This document shows positions 18,523-27,570 of a stretch of DNA of 64,000 nucleotides, in pieces (the stretch's first letter is position 1; each line of letters begins with the position of its first letter). The DNA comes from Porphyrobacter sp. (GTDB taxonomy: Bacteria > Pseudomonadota > Alphaproteobacteria > Sphingomonadales > Sphingomonadaceae), in assembly GCA_017744315.1 (NCBI GenBank), contig JAGIBN010000004.1, positions 360,017 to 424,016 on the forward strand, read 5' to 3'. Under the pieces are notes generated by a model, which ran no database searches, had not been told where the DNA came from, and saw only the letters and a program-made list of their open reading frames with translations. Both the position numbers and the translations under genes were made by a program.

Positions 18523-20862
18523 TCATTTCGCCGGGGCGGGCTCGCGCGCTGCCGCAGCCTGTCCGGCGACCGGGGCTTTCTCGGGCTTGATCTCGACAGT
18601 CACTTCCTCGACCCGCCCGGTGAACTTGAACGGCATCTGGTAAGTGAAGTCGATCGGCGATCCGGTATCCATGCCGACGTCGAGCCCTTCGCCGAGCGAG
18701 AACTGGATCGGCACGGTTTTCTCCATGCGCCCTTCGGCGATCTTCGCGCCATCGGACAGCAGCGTAATCGTGCCGCCCTTGCCCATGCCGCCGCCATCGT
18801 ACTTGAAGTCGACCACCAGCGTGTGCCGTCCCTTGGGCAGGGCCTTGTCCGCCGAGAAAGTCGGACGCGACTGGCTGAGGAAGTTGTAGACGAACACCGG
18901 CTTCCCCTCGCGCAAGTAGAGACCATAGCCGCCCTCGAGCCCGCCGTGGGTGACGACCATGCCTTCGGCCTTGTCGTCGAATACCTCGATCGCGGCGGTG
19001 ATCGTCCAGGACTTGTTGAGCATCGGCAGGCACGCCGCATCGGGCAAGGCGATTTGCCCTTCGTAGTACGTGGCCTTGGTCCGATCCCCCACGAGGCTCG
19101 GCCGCCCCATCGCCTCGGCGTTCATGCGGATCGTCCCGCGCCAGTCGAGCGGCAGGACATTGTACTTGGCCGCCTCGACCCACCACAGGTCCTGCAGCTC
19201 GCGCAGCTTGTCGGGGTACTTCGCGGCTAGGTCGTTCGCTTGCGAGAAGTCCTCGTCCAGCTTGTAGAGTTCCCACGGCGCCTTGTCGGGGTCCCAGTTC
19301 TCGTCGCGGTTTGGATCCCACGGTACGAACGAGGGACACGAGGCCATCCAGCCTTCGTGATAGAGTCCGCGATTGACCGCCAGTTCGAAGTACTGGGTCT
19401 TGCGCTTGCTCTCCGCGTTGCCGCTGTCGAACGTCGCGGCGAAGCTCACGCCTTCAATCGGCTTCTGCGGTATTCCATTGATCACGCTCGGCGCGGAGAC
19501 GCCGCAGACTTCGTAGAGCGTCGGCACGATGTCGATCGTGTGGATGAACTGACTGCGCAGCCCGCCCTTTTCCTTGATCCGCTTGGGCCAGGAAATAATC
19601 ATCGGGTTGCGCGTGCCGCCGAAGTGGCTGGCGACCTGCTTGGTCCACTGGAACGGCGTGTTCATCGCGTGAGCCCAGGCGGAGGGGAAGTGGTTGAAGT
19701 GCTTCGGCCCGCCGAGCTCATCGATCGCCTTGATATTGTCTTCCCACTTTTCGATCACGCCGTTGAAGAACAGGTTCTCGCAGAGTGAGCCCTCGATCCC
19801 GCCTTCGGCGCTCGAACCGTTGTCGCCGGCGATGTAGATGATGATGGTGTTGTCCGCGTCTGGCAGTTCCTTGACCGCGTCGACCACCCGCCCCATCGCC
19901 GCATCGACTTGCGCGCCATAGGCCGCGAAGACCTCCATCATCCGCGCGTAGAGGCGCTTCTGGTCGGCGTTGAGGGTGTCCCAGGCCGGCAGGCCCTTCG
20001 AACGAACGGTAAGCTCGGTGTCCTTGGGTACGACGCCCAGTTTCTTCTGCCGCTCGATCGTCTGTTCGCGATAGGCGTCCCAGCCCATGTCGAACTTGCC
20101 CTTGAACTTGTCGATCCATTCCTGGGGCGCCTGGTGCGGAGCGTGCGTGGCACCGGGGGCGACGTAGAGGAAGAACGGCTTGTCGGGGGCGATGCTCTTC
20201 ACGTTGCGCATCCATGTGATTGCGCGGTCGGCCAGGTCCTCTGTCAGGTGATAATCCGGATCGTCGGAGGCGGGCACGAGATTGTGGTTTTCGAACAGCA
20301 ACGGGTTCCAATGGTTCATGTCGCCCGCGTTGAAGCCGTAGAAATAATCGAAGCCGAGGCCATTGGCCCAGCGGTCGAACGGTCCGGCGGCACTGGTCTC
20401 CCAGGTCGGGGTGTTGTGGTTCTTGCCGACCCAGGCGGTCATGTAGCCGTTCTGGCGCAGGACCTCGCTCACGGTGCCGCAGTTGCGCGGCAGGATGCAG
20501 CAATAGCCGTCGTAACCGGTGGCGAGCTCGGTGATCCCGGCGAACGAGGTCGAATGATGGTTGCGTCCGGTGATAAGCGCGGCCCGTGTCGGGCTGCACA
20601 GCGCGGTGGTGTGGAAGTAGTTGTAGCGCAGCCCTTCCTTGGCCAGCCGGTCCATCGTCGGCGAGGGCACCCCGCCGCCGTAAGTCTCGAACTGGCCGAA
20701 GCCGACATCGTCGAGCAGGATCAGGACGATATTGGGGGCGCCTTCGGGAGGCTGGACCGGCTGCGGAAAGGTCGCGGGATCGGAGTCCTTGTAGGTCCGG
20801 CCGACCTCGCCCGCGAAATGGAAGTCGGGGCGAGGAAGGATGTCGGGTGTCTGCGCGGCCAT
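18523..20862 (-). CDS. Arylsulfatase family protein with C-terminal LamG-like region
   Basis: A sulfatase of about 779 aa. The formylglycine signature CSPTRAALITG is intact (C-x-P-x-R), as is the metal-binding start NIVLILLDDVGFGQ. An N/D-G-S-S metal motif lies in GDNGSSAEGG. After the catalytic domain, the last 180 residues (YYEGQIALPDAA..., VVTHGGLEGGYGLYL..., LPKGRHTLVVDF) look like a concanavalin/LamG-type binding domain, as in AslA-type sulfatases. I prefer ATG 20862 to 20874 because GGAG lies just upstream of it. No signal peptide is visible, so it may act in the cytoplasm or leave by another route. The maturing enzyme is not in the window. Confidence 0.9.
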   Translation of the reverse strand: MAAQTPDILPRPDFHFAGEVGRTYKDSDPATFPQPVQPPEGAPNIVLILLDDVGFGQFETYGGGVPSPTMDRLAKEGLRYNYFHTTALCSPTRAALITGRNHHSTSFAGITELATGYDGYCCILPRNCGTVSEVLRQNGYMTAWVGKNHNTPTWETSAAGPFDRWANGLGFDYFYGFNAGDMNHWNPLLFENHNLVPASDDPDYHLTEDLADRAITWMRNVKSIAPDKPFFLYVAPGATHAPHQAPQEWIDKFKGKFDMGWDAYREQTIERQKKLGVVPKDTELTVRSKGLPAWDTLNADQKRLYARMMEVFAAYGAQVDAAMGRVVDAVKELPDADNTIIIYIAGDNGSSAEGGIEGSLCENLFFNGVIEKWEDNIKAIDELGGPKHFNHFPSAWAHAMNTPFQWTKQVASHFGGTRNPMIISWPKRIKEKGGLRSQFIHTIDIVPTLYEVCGVSAPSVINGIPQKPIEGVSFAATFDSGNAESKRKTQYFELAVNRGLYHEGWMASCPSFVPWDPNRDENWDPDKAPWELYKLDEDFSQANDLAAKYPDKLRELQDLWWVEAAKYNVLPLDWRGTIRMNAEAMGRPSLVGDRTKATYYEGQIALPDAACLPMLNKSWTITAAIEVFDDKAEGMVVTHGGLEGGYGLYLREGKPVFVYNFLSQSRPTFSADKALPKGRHTLVVDFKYDGGGMGKGGTITLLSDGAKIAEGRMEKTVPIQFSLGEGLDVGMDTGSPIDFTYQMPFKFTGRVEEVTVEIKPEKAPVAGQAAAAREPAPAK

Positions 20863-21035
20863 GGGAATCTCCATTGCAGGGAAGCCGCGCAGCCTATGGC
20901 CGCGACCTGTCGGGCCTATCGGGTCTTACCCCGGGACTGGCGGGATATGGTCCTGACCGACGGGGAAAGGACGCATGGACGCGATGGACGGAGCGCCTGC
21001 GCCATCCTATCCAGTGAGATCGAAACGGCGCGGGA

Positions 21036-22346
21036 GTGAGCCAGATCGCCAGTTCCAATCCAAGCTCGTCGGCCCGCAAGCTAGGTCTGATCGCCGCAAC
21101 CGCGCTGGTCATGGGCAACATGATCGGCTCCGGGGTATTCTTACTTCCGGCCAGCCTCGCGCCTTTCGGATGGAACGCGGTCGGCGGATGGATCATCACC
21201 ATCTCGGGAGCGCTGGTGCTGGCTTGGGTGTTGGCACGGCTGACGCGGGCCTTGCCTGACGCTGTCGGGGCTGTGGGATTCGTCGAAAAGGCGTTCGGCG
21301 CTGTACCGGGCTTCCTGATAAGCTGGGTCTACCTGGTCTCGATCTGGACCGCCGTGGTGACCATCGCCGTGGCCGCTATCAGCTATCTTTCCAGCATGGT
21401 TCCAGAGCTTGCCGCACACCACTTCCTCCCCGCAGTGGCAGCCGTAGCGCTGTTGTGGTTGATCACGTTGCTCAATCTGCGCGGGGTGAAGGAGGCCGGG
21501 CGCTTTCAGGTGCTGACTGTGGTGCTCAAGGTCGTGCCGCTGTTCGTCGTGCTGGTCCTCGCCGTGGGAGCATTGGCGAGCGGCACCGGTGAAGTCCGTC
21601 CGTTCGAACCTCAAGCCATCTCGCTCACCGCCCTGAACGGCGCGGCGGCCCTTACGCTCTGGGCCCTGCTCGGTTTCGAGTGCGCCAGCATCGCAGCGGC
21701 CCAGGTGCGCGATCCGGCGGTCAATGTGCCGCGCGCGACCATGTGGGGCACCGGCCTCACCGGTGTGCTCTATCTGACCGTGTGTTCGGCCATTGCCCTG
21801 ATGCTGCCCGAAGCAATTGCCGCGTCCTCTCCGGCGCCCTTTGCCAGCTTCGTAGAACGGTATTGGAGCGCGGGCCCGGCTGCCCTGATCGCCGTGTTCG
21901 CGGTCATCAGCTGTGTTGGCGCTCTCAACGGCTGGGTGCTGATGCAGGGCGAGATGACCCGCAGCATGGCGGCCCGTGGAATGCTGCCCGGCTGGCTCGC
22001 CGGAACCGACGGCAAAGGCACGCCCCGGCGGGGCCTGCTGGTCTCTTCGGTGATCGCCAGCCTGTTCGCGCTGGTGAACGCCAGCCGCAGCTTGCAGGGG
22101 TTGTTCGAGTTCCTGCTGCTGCTTTCGACTTCCGCCTCGCTCTGGCTTTACCTCGCCTGCGCGCTGACTGCGATCCGATTGAACGTGGCGCGGATCTGGG
22201 CGGTGATCGGCGCGGTCTATGCGATCTGGATGCTGTGGGGCGCCGGCATCGGCGCGAGCGGCCTCAGCCTGGTGCTGATGGTGGCGGGCCTGCCGATCTA
22301 CTGGTGGGCGCAGCGCCCCTCAGGCGAGCAAGCCGTCCAGCCATAG
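21036..22346 (+). CDS. APC superfamily amino acid/polyamine permease
   Basis: A 436-aa integral membrane protein with about 12 helices and a GTG start. The first helix has the APC signature GNMIGSGVFLLPASLAP. It resembles the basic amino acid/polyamine antiporter branch (PotE/AdiC/ArcD-like): helix 6 reads LWALLGFECASIAAAQVRDPAVNVPRA and helix 8 region NGWVLMQGEMTRSMAARGMLPGW. It probably exchanges an amino acid or amine across the inner membrane. It is divergent from the sulfatase gene and its end overlaps the convergent TetR gene by 27 bp. Confidence 0.88.
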   Translation: MSQIASSNPSSSARKLGLIAATALVMGNMIGSGVFLLPASLAPFGWNAVGGWIITISGALVLAWVLARLTRALPDAVGAVGFVEKAFGAVPGFLISWVYLVSIWTAVVTIAVAAISYLSSMVPELAAHHFLPAVAAVALLWLITLLNLRGVKEAGRFQVLTVVLKVVPLFVVLVLAVGALASGTGEVRPFEPQAISLTALNGAAALTLWALLGFECASIAAAQVRDPAVNVPRATMWGTGLTGVLYLTVCSAIALMLPEAIAASSPAPFASFVERYWSAGPAALIAVFAVISCVGALNGWVLMQGEMTRSMAARGMLPGWLAGTDGKGTPRRGLLVSSVIASLFALVNASRSLQGLFEFLLLLSTSASLWLYLACALTAIRLNVARIWAVIGAVYAIWMLWGAGIGASGLSLVLMVAGLPIYWWAQRPSGEQAVQP

Positions 22347-22916
22347 CTCGACCAGTCGCTCGGCCTCCTCGGGCGTGAAAGGCGCCTGGCCGAGGCTGAG
22401 TTCGAGCCACAACCCGTCGATCAGCGCCGTCAGCGCCACTGCGGGCAAGCGCGGGTCCGTTCCCGGGCGCCACTCCCCCACCAGCACCTCGATTCCGTGG
22501 CGGAAGTCACGATAGATCTCCTGATGTACTTGCCCGATCGCCGGATCGCTGCGCGTCAGGCTCCAGAACGCGATCCAGGTGGCGAGCAACTCCGGATCAG
22601 CAATCGGCGGACGGAAGCTGGCGGTGAGATAGGCGAGCAAGCGGGATCTCGGGTCGGGGCCTGCGGCCTCCACAGCATCGGCCAGTGCCGTTGCCACCCG
22701 CGCCCCGGTCCAGCGGTAAGCCTCGGCAATCGCGTCCGATACGCCCGCAAAGTAATGCCGCAGCAGCCCGGGAGAGACCCCCGCCTCGGCGCAGATCGTG
22801 CGCACCGAAACCCCCGCTGCTCCCCGTTCAGCCAGACAGCGCGCAGTCGCCTCGATCAGGCTCTGCCGCCGTTCGTCGGGCGCCGCGCGCGTGAAGGCCG
22901 ATTGCCGGGATGCCAT
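22320..22916 (-). CDS. TetR family transcriptional regulator (BetI-like)
   Basis: A 198-aa repressor. The N-terminal helix-turn-helix is at about residues 20-55 (SVRTICAEAGVSPGLLRHYFAGVSDAI), and the C-terminal ligand domain follows the BetI/TetR_C_6 pattern. I chose the start MASRQSAF at 22916, since the upstream extension runs through the operator-like palindrome. It is divergent from the Rieske oxygenase gene, 36 bp away, and the palindrome at 22921-22942 in the gap is its likely binding site. It probably represses both itself and the Rieske/FAD pair. Confidence 0.88.
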   Translation of the reverse strand: MASRQSAFTRAAPDERRQSLIEATARCLAERGAAGVSVRTICAEAGVSPGLLRHYFAGVSDAIAEAYRWTGARVATALADAVEAAGPDPRSRLLAYLTASFRPPIADPELLATWIAFWSLTRSDPAIGQVHQEIYRDFRHGIEVLVGEWRPGTDPRLPAVALTALIDGLWLELSLGQAPFTPEEAERLVELWLDGLLA

Positions 22917-22920
22917 AGGC

Positions 22921-22942
22921 TTGTTATACGATTGTATAGCAA
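22921..22942. promoter_or_regulatory. Candidate TetR operator overlapping the Shine-Dalgarno of the Rieske gene
   Basis: An inverted repeat TTGTTATAC - 4 nt - GTATAGCAA with one mismatch between arms. It lies in the 36-bp gap between the divergent TetR and Rieske genes and abuts the AGGAG ribosome site at 22942-22946. Arm length and symmetry match TetR-family operators. Confidence 0.65.
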
Positions 22943-22952
22943 GGAGTCGCAA

Positions 22953-24131
22953 GTGGCATCACGCCCGCAACATTGGACTGGTGACAACGCCGATCCGCTG
23001 GAAGGCTGGTCTCTCCCGGCCTGGACCTACGACGATCCCGAGTTCTTCGAGCTCGAGAAGGAACGCGTATTCGCGCCGAGCTGGCAGGTCGTGTGCCATG
23101 TCAACGACGTGCCCAATGCCGGCGACTGGCACACGCTGGAGTATATCGGCGAAAGCGTGATCGTCGTCCGCGGCAAGGACACCCAGGTCCGCGCTTTCAC
23201 CAACGTCTGCCGCCACCGCGGCTCGCGCGTGGTCGATGGATCGAGCGGGTGCGCCAAGCGGCTCGTATGTCCCTACCACGCCTGGACTTATGACCTCGAC
23301 GGCTCGCTGGTCGGCGTGCCCGACAGCGCCAGCTACCCCGGCCTCGACAAGTCGCGCCACGGCCTCGCCCCGGTCGACATCGAGATCTGGCGGGGGTTCA
23401 TCTTCGTCCGTCTCCGCAACGACGGCGGCCCGTCAGTGGCTCAGATGATGGCGCCTTATGAGGCCATGGTCGAACCCTACCGCCTCGAGGAACTGCAAGC
23501 CTTCGGCCGCGTCACCCTGCGTCCGCGCGAGGTGAACTGGAAGAACATCGGCGACAACTACTCCGACGGCCTGCACATCCCCGTTGCCCACCCCGGCCTC
23601 ACCCGCCTGTTCGGCAAGAGCTATGGCGTGGAGGCGGAAGAGCATGTCGATCGCATGTGGGGCGATCTTGTCGATCATCCCTCGCGCAACTGGTCGGAGC
23701 GGGCCTATCAGAACGTGCTGCCGCCAGTGCCGCACCTGCCTGAGGACCGCCAGCGGGGGTGGCTCTACTTCAAGCTCTGGCCCAACGTCGCGTTCGACAT
23801 CTACCCCGACCAGGTCGATTTCATGCAGTGGCTGCCGGTCAGCCCGACCACCAGCCTGATCCGCGAGATCAGCTACGCCCTGCCCGACGAGCGGCGCGAG
23901 ATGAAAGCCGCGCGCTATCTCAACTGGCGCATCAACCGCCAGGTCAACGCCGAGGACACCGAGCTGATCACCCGCGTGCAGCACGGCATGAGCTCACGCA
24001 GCTTCACGGTCGGCCCGCTGTCAGAAAAGGAAGTGTGCCTGCGCCACTTCTGCAAGCGCATGCGGGACATCATCCCTGCGGCGCGAAACGAACAACGACC
24101 GGCCAGGGGCTGGAGCGGAAGGGAAGCATGA
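22953..24131 (+). CDS. Rieske non-heme iron oxygenase, alpha subunit
   Basis: A 392-aa oxygenase subunit starting at GTG 22953, 6 bp after AGGAG. The Rieske [2Fe-2S] ligands are C86-x-H88 (CRHRG) and C106-x2-H109 (CPYHAW). The mononuclear iron site has H208 and H213 in NYSDGLHIPVAHPG, preceded by the usual Asn-Trp-Lys-Asn helix. It is of the aromatic-ring-hydroxylating/choline- and carnitine-monooxygenase superfamily. With a BetI-like regulator next to it, a quaternary amine or aromatic acid substrate is possible. No reductase or ferredoxin gene is adjacent; the only partner is the FAD protein whose ATG overlaps its stop (ATGA). Confidence 0.9.
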   Translation: MASRPQHWTGDNADPLEGWSLPAWTYDDPEFFELEKERVFAPSWQVVCHVNDVPNAGDWHTLEYIGESVIVVRGKDTQVRAFTNVCRHRGSRVVDGSSGCAKRLVCPYHAWTYDLDGSLVGVPDSASYPGLDKSRHGLAPVDIEIWRGFIFVRLRNDGGPSVAQMMAPYEAMVEPYRLEELQAFGRVTLRPREVNWKNIGDNYSDGLHIPVAHPGLTRLFGKSYGVEAEEHVDRMWGDLVDHPSRNWSERAYQNVLPPVPHLPEDRQRGWLYFKLWPNVAFDIYPDQVDFMQWLPVSPTTSLIREISYALPDERREMKAARYLNWRINRQVNAEDTELITRVQHGMSSRSFTVGPLSEKEVCLRHFCKRMRDIIPAARNEQRPARGWSGREA

Positions 24132-25726
24132 AGAAGTACGACGCCCTGATCATCGGCGCTGGCCACAACGGTCTCGTCTGCGCCTTCTACCTCGCGCGCG
24201 CGGGCCTCAAGGTGCGCCTGCTCGAACGGCGCGACGTGGTCGGCGGAGCGGCGGTGACCGAGGAGTTCCACCCCGGCTTCCGCAATTCGGTGGCGAGCTA
24301 CACCGTCAGCCTGCTGCAGCCCAAGGTGATCGAGGACATGCGCCTCGCCCAACACGGCTATCGCGTGATCGAGCGGCCGATCTCCAACTTCCTGCCGCAG
24401 GAAGACGGCGGCTACCTCAAGCTTGGCGGCGGCTTGGAACGGACCCAAGCGGAGTTCCGCAAGTTCTCCGCCCACGATGCCGAGGTGCTGCCGCAGTATT
24501 ACGACGCGCTGGAGATCGTCGCCGAAGTCTTGCGCGGCCTCGCGCTTAAGGCGCCGCCCAACGTGGGCGAAGGCTGGCGCACGCTGGTCGATGGCGCGTT
24601 GCAAGGCCGCGGGCTCGCCAAGCTGTCGCTCGAACAGAAGCGCGACGTGCTCGACCTGTTCACTAAGTCGGCCACCAGCTTCCTTGGCCAGTGGTTCGAG
24701 AGCGAGGCGGTCAAGGCCGCGTTCGGGTTCGACGCGGTGGTCGGCAACTACGCCAGCCCCGACACGCCGGGCTCGGCCTACGTCCTGCTGCACCACGTGT
24801 TCGGCGAGGTGAACGGCAAGAAGGGCGCCTGGGGTCACTCGGTCGGCGGCATGGGCGCGATCACCCAGATCATGGCCAAGGTCTGCCAGGACCTCGGCGT
24901 CGAGATCAGCCTTGAGAGCCCGGTCCAACAAGTGCTGGTCGACGGCAACCGCGTCGCGGGCGTCCGCCTCGAAAGCGGCGAGGAGATCGCGGCCAGCCGC
25001 GTGATCGCCAATGTCGGGCCGAAGATCCTCTACGACCGCATGTTCGCGCCGAGCGACCTGCCGGCCGACTTCAACCGCCGGATGAAGGGCTTCAAGGCCG
25101 GATCGGGCACGTTCCGCATGAACGTCGCCCTGAGCGAACTGCCGCGCTTCACTTGCCTGCCCGAGCCGGGCGAGCACCACCAGTCGGGCATCATCCTCGC
25201 CCCGACGCTAGACTACATGGACCGCGCCTTCCTCGACGCGAAGCGCGATGGATGGTCGACCAAGCCGATCGTCGAGATGCTGATCCCCTCGACCGTCGAC
25301 GACAGCCTCGCCCCTCCGGGCCAGCACGTCGCCAGCCTGTTCTGCCAGCAGTTCGCTCCCGAACTGCCCGACGGTCGCGACTGGGATGCCGAGGAAGACA
25401 AGGCGGCCGACACGATCATCGACACGGTCGAGGCCCACGCCCCCGGCTTCCGCGCCTCGATCCTCGGCCGGCAGGTGCTCAGCCCCAAGGGACTGGAACG
25501 CAAGCTCGGCCTGGCTGGCGGCGACATCATGCACGGCAACATGACGCTCGATCAGCTGTGGTCGGCACGGCCTGTGCTCGGCCATGGCAACTACCGTGGG
25601 CCGGTAGGCGGCCTCTACATGTGCGGCGCTGGCGCGCATCCGGGCGGAGGCGTGACCGGCGCGCCGGGGCACAACTGCGCGCAGGTCGTGATCGGCGATG
25701 GCGGGAGCGTGCGGCGGTTTTTGTAG
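24128..25726 (+). CDS. Phytoene-dehydrogenase-like FAD oxidoreductase (PYROXD2 type)
   Basis: A 532-aa flavoprotein. The N-terminal dinucleotide motif is DALIIGAGHNGLVCAFYLARAG followed by RRDVVGGAA, and the C-terminal FAD motif is LYMCGAGAHPGGGVTGAPGHNCA. This matches the PYROXD2/CrtI-like amine oxidase family rather than a true carotenoid desaturase, since no carotenoid genes are near. It is translationally coupled to the Rieske oxygenase, so it probably acts on the same substrate or on the oxygenase product. Confidence 0.88.
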   Translation: MKKYDALIIGAGHNGLVCAFYLARAGLKVRLLERRDVVGGAAVTEEFHPGFRNSVASYTVSLLQPKVIEDMRLAQHGYRVIERPISNFLPQEDGGYLKLGGGLERTQAEFRKFSAHDAEVLPQYYDALEIVAEVLRGLALKAPPNVGEGWRTLVDGALQGRGLAKLSLEQKRDVLDLFTKSATSFLGQWFESEAVKAAFGFDAVVGNYASPDTPGSAYVLLHHVFGEVNGKKGAWGHSVGGMGAITQIMAKVCQDLGVEISLESPVQQVLVDGNRVAGVRLESGEEIAASRVIANVGPKILYDRMFAPSDLPADFNRRMKGFKAGSGTFRMNVALSELPRFTCLPEPGEHHQSGIILAPTLDYMDRAFLDAKRDGWSTKPIVEMLIPSTVDDSLAPPGQHVASLFCQQFAPELPDGRDWDAEEDKAADTIIDTVEAHAPGFRASILGRQVLSPKGLERKLGLAGGDIMHGNMTLDQLWSARPVLGHGNYRGPVGGLYMCGAGAHPGGGVTGAPGHNCAQVVIGDGGSVRRFL

Positions 25727-25840
25727 GCCGACGGGCGTCCGCTGACGACCCATTGCTGTCATCGACCAGCCTGTTTAGCTACATCTCATGAAATTGAACG
25801 ACAGCGACTACTTGTTCGAGAGATTTGGGGGGATGCTGGG

Positions 25841-26452
25841 GTGATCGACTTGCCGCCCCAGATGCCTCCTGTGCCAGAGAACATCGCCCAGGCGCTTGCC
25901 GAGTGTGGAGTTCGCGCGGGAGAATTTACGATCACATACGACGACGTTCTCCAAGGGAACGTCATCAAGTTTTCTGCTCAGTCAGGAGTGACTACAGAAA
26001 ACATGGAATGCATTTGGCGAGCTACTTGGCCAGACTTTCCCGAGTTTGCAGACGCCACGCTCCAGGAGGCCTACGCGGCAATTGGACAAAGTTACTTCGA
26101 CGCCCATTTCAAGGGGCAGGTCATAGCGTCGGCTCGCGGCCGTTTGGAACAACGCGGGCTATTGGATACGCTGCCCCAAAAGAATGATTTCCCGAACCGT
26201 GAAGATTTTGCTGCTGCGCTCGAACAGCACTGCGGGTTCGAACGGCGAACAATTCTGCGCGTTGAAGGCGATACCTTCACGGTGTGGCCACAGACCGAAG
26301 TGGCTTCCTATTCTGCACCAGAGTTCGAAAAATTCGCCTGCCTCTTCGCCGCACTGACATTGGCCGCTGAGGATGACAGTGGCCTCAAAATTGGCTTGAT
26401 CGGCAACGAAAAATTCCGGGAAACAGATAGCGATTATCCCCAAACACACTGA
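25841..26452 (+). CDS. Hypothetical protein, soluble, 203 aa
   Basis: I do not recognise this protein. GTG start at 25841, preceded by a G-rich ribosome-site-like stretch (GGGGGG about 10-15 bp upstream). There is no signal peptide or membrane helix. The composition is acidic, with few basic residues. Two halves can be seen: residues 1-110 (ITYDDVLQGNVIKFSAQ, ATWPDFPEFADATLQ) and 110-203 (NREDFAAALEQHCGFERR). G+C is lower than in the neighbours, which suggests a recently acquired or fast-evolving gene. No functional partner is evident. Confidence 0.6.
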   Translation: MIDLPPQMPPVPENIAQALAECGVRAGEFTITYDDVLQGNVIKFSAQSGVTTENMECIWRATWPDFPEFADATLQEAYAAIGQSYFDAHFKGQVIASARGRLEQRGLLDTLPQKNDFPNREDFAAALEQHCGFERRTILRVEGDTFTVWPQTEVASYSAPEFEKFACLFAALTLAAEDDSGLKIGLIGNEKFRETDSDYPQTH

Positions 26453-26645
26453 TATCTCCGCGATCCCCACGATCGGCGGCGGACCCGTTGAGGGAGTGCA
26501 CTGAGCACCCCGACTAAATGTCCGCTTTCCACGCATCTCGGTCATTAGCGAATAGACACGATTTCAGACCTTCCTCAGCTATCGCTCATGCCTCTCATCA
26601 CGATTGTCGTCATGATAGACTGCAGTTGAAACGGGAGGCGAAAAC

Positions 26646-27023
26646 ATGGCCGGATCGGGTGAAAGCTGGACTTACCGCGCGGGAGTTGGCGTGGCGATCG
26701 TGGTGTCGCTTCTCATCGTGTGGACCACGATCGTTCGCGACGATGGCACTGGCATGAGTTACTTCATGCTGATCATGGCCGCAGGGGTCGGGGCCTTCGC
26801 AGCCCGAGCCAGCTCCGCAGGCATGGCGAGGACCATGCTCGGCGTTGGGGTCATGCAGGCCTTGCTCGGCATCGCCATCGCCACCGCTCCGATGACCGCG
26901 CGCGTGCCGGACGGCCCGTTCAAGGCACTGCTCTTCAACGGAGTGTTTACCGCGTTCTGGCTGATAGCGGCCGCGCTCTTTCGCGCCGCCTCAAGGAAAG
27001 ACTACGAAACCGCCTCCGCCTAA
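26646..27023 (+). CDS. Small membrane protein, 125 aa, four helices
   Basis: ATG 26646 follows a purine-rich stretch (GGGAGGCGAAAAC). Hydrophobic helices lie at about residues 11-31, 39-57, 63-83 and 92-112. I do not recognise the family; many sphingomonads carry such short four-helix proteins of unknown function. It is convergent with the lipoprotein gene, with 3 bp between stops. Confidence 0.65.
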   Translation: MAGSGESWTYRAGVGVAIVVSLLIVWTTIVRDDGTGMSYFMLIMAAGVGAFAARASSAGMARTMLGVGVMQALLGIAIATAPMTARVPDGPFKALLFNGVFTAFWLIAAALFRAASRKDYETASA

Positions 27024-27026
27024 GAT

Positions 27027-27494
27027 CTACGCCTTGGTTTTGACGTGATCCTTGAGGGTGCCTTCGACCGGGCGCACCGTTGAGACATTGCCGGCCGCGG
27101 AGGTCGTCTGCATCACGCCGCCCGCCTGTCGCGGCCCGTCGGTAAAGCAATTCTCTTGCGCCTGGCCCTCGACCTGGAAGCAGGTCTTGCCGTCCTTCAT
27201 GAAGATCGATCCGCCCGTGGCCGAGCCGTCTGCCGCTACGCGCGAGAACGTCATGCCCGGATGGATCTCGATATAGTCGATTTCGCCGCCGGAGCGTGTG
27301 ATTTGGTAGGTGCCCGGCGCGACGGCTTCGAAGCCCGGCTTGTCGCCTTCGAGAACGCTGGAGGCGTCAGCTACTTCACCGGTTGGAGTGGCCGTTGCGG
27401 TGGCAGCTGCAGTGGTCTTGTCGGCACCGGAGTCAGCATTGTTGTTGCAGGCTGAGAGCGCAAGCAGCGCGGCGAAGGCGATTGTCTTCCTCAC
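27027..27494 (-). CDS. Putative lipoprotein, 155 aa
   Basis: I chose GTG 27494 because GGGAGA lies 6 bp upstream. The N-terminus VRKTIAFAALLALSAC ends in a lipobox (LSAC), so the mature protein should be lipid-anchored at Cys16. A Thr/Ala-rich linker follows (ATATATPTGE), then a globular part of about 100 residues with two Cys (KTCFQVE, ENCFTDG) that could form a disulfide. Function unknown. The pattern of a small C-terminal domain with GTYQITRSGG repeats in many sphingomonad lipoproteins. Confidence 0.7.
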   Translation of the reverse strand: MRKTIAFAALLALSACNNNADSGADKTTAAATATATPTGEVADASSVLEGDKPGFEAVAPGTYQITRSGGEIDYIEIHPGMTFSRVAADGSATGGSIFMKDGKTCFQVEGQAQENCFTDGPRQAGGVMQTTSAAGNVSTVRPVEGTLKDHVKTKA

Positions 27495-27570
27495 ATCAGG
27501 TCTCCCGGCGTTAACACACAAATGAAACTCCGAGCCGGGTCGGCAGTTCCGGGGCGGTACTCCTCACCCC

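Noticed and set aside
25788..25844. 18-aa leader peptide overlapping the 203-aa hypothetical gene
   Set aside because: It overlaps the start by GTGA, but has no ribosome site of its own and no attenuator-like pattern.
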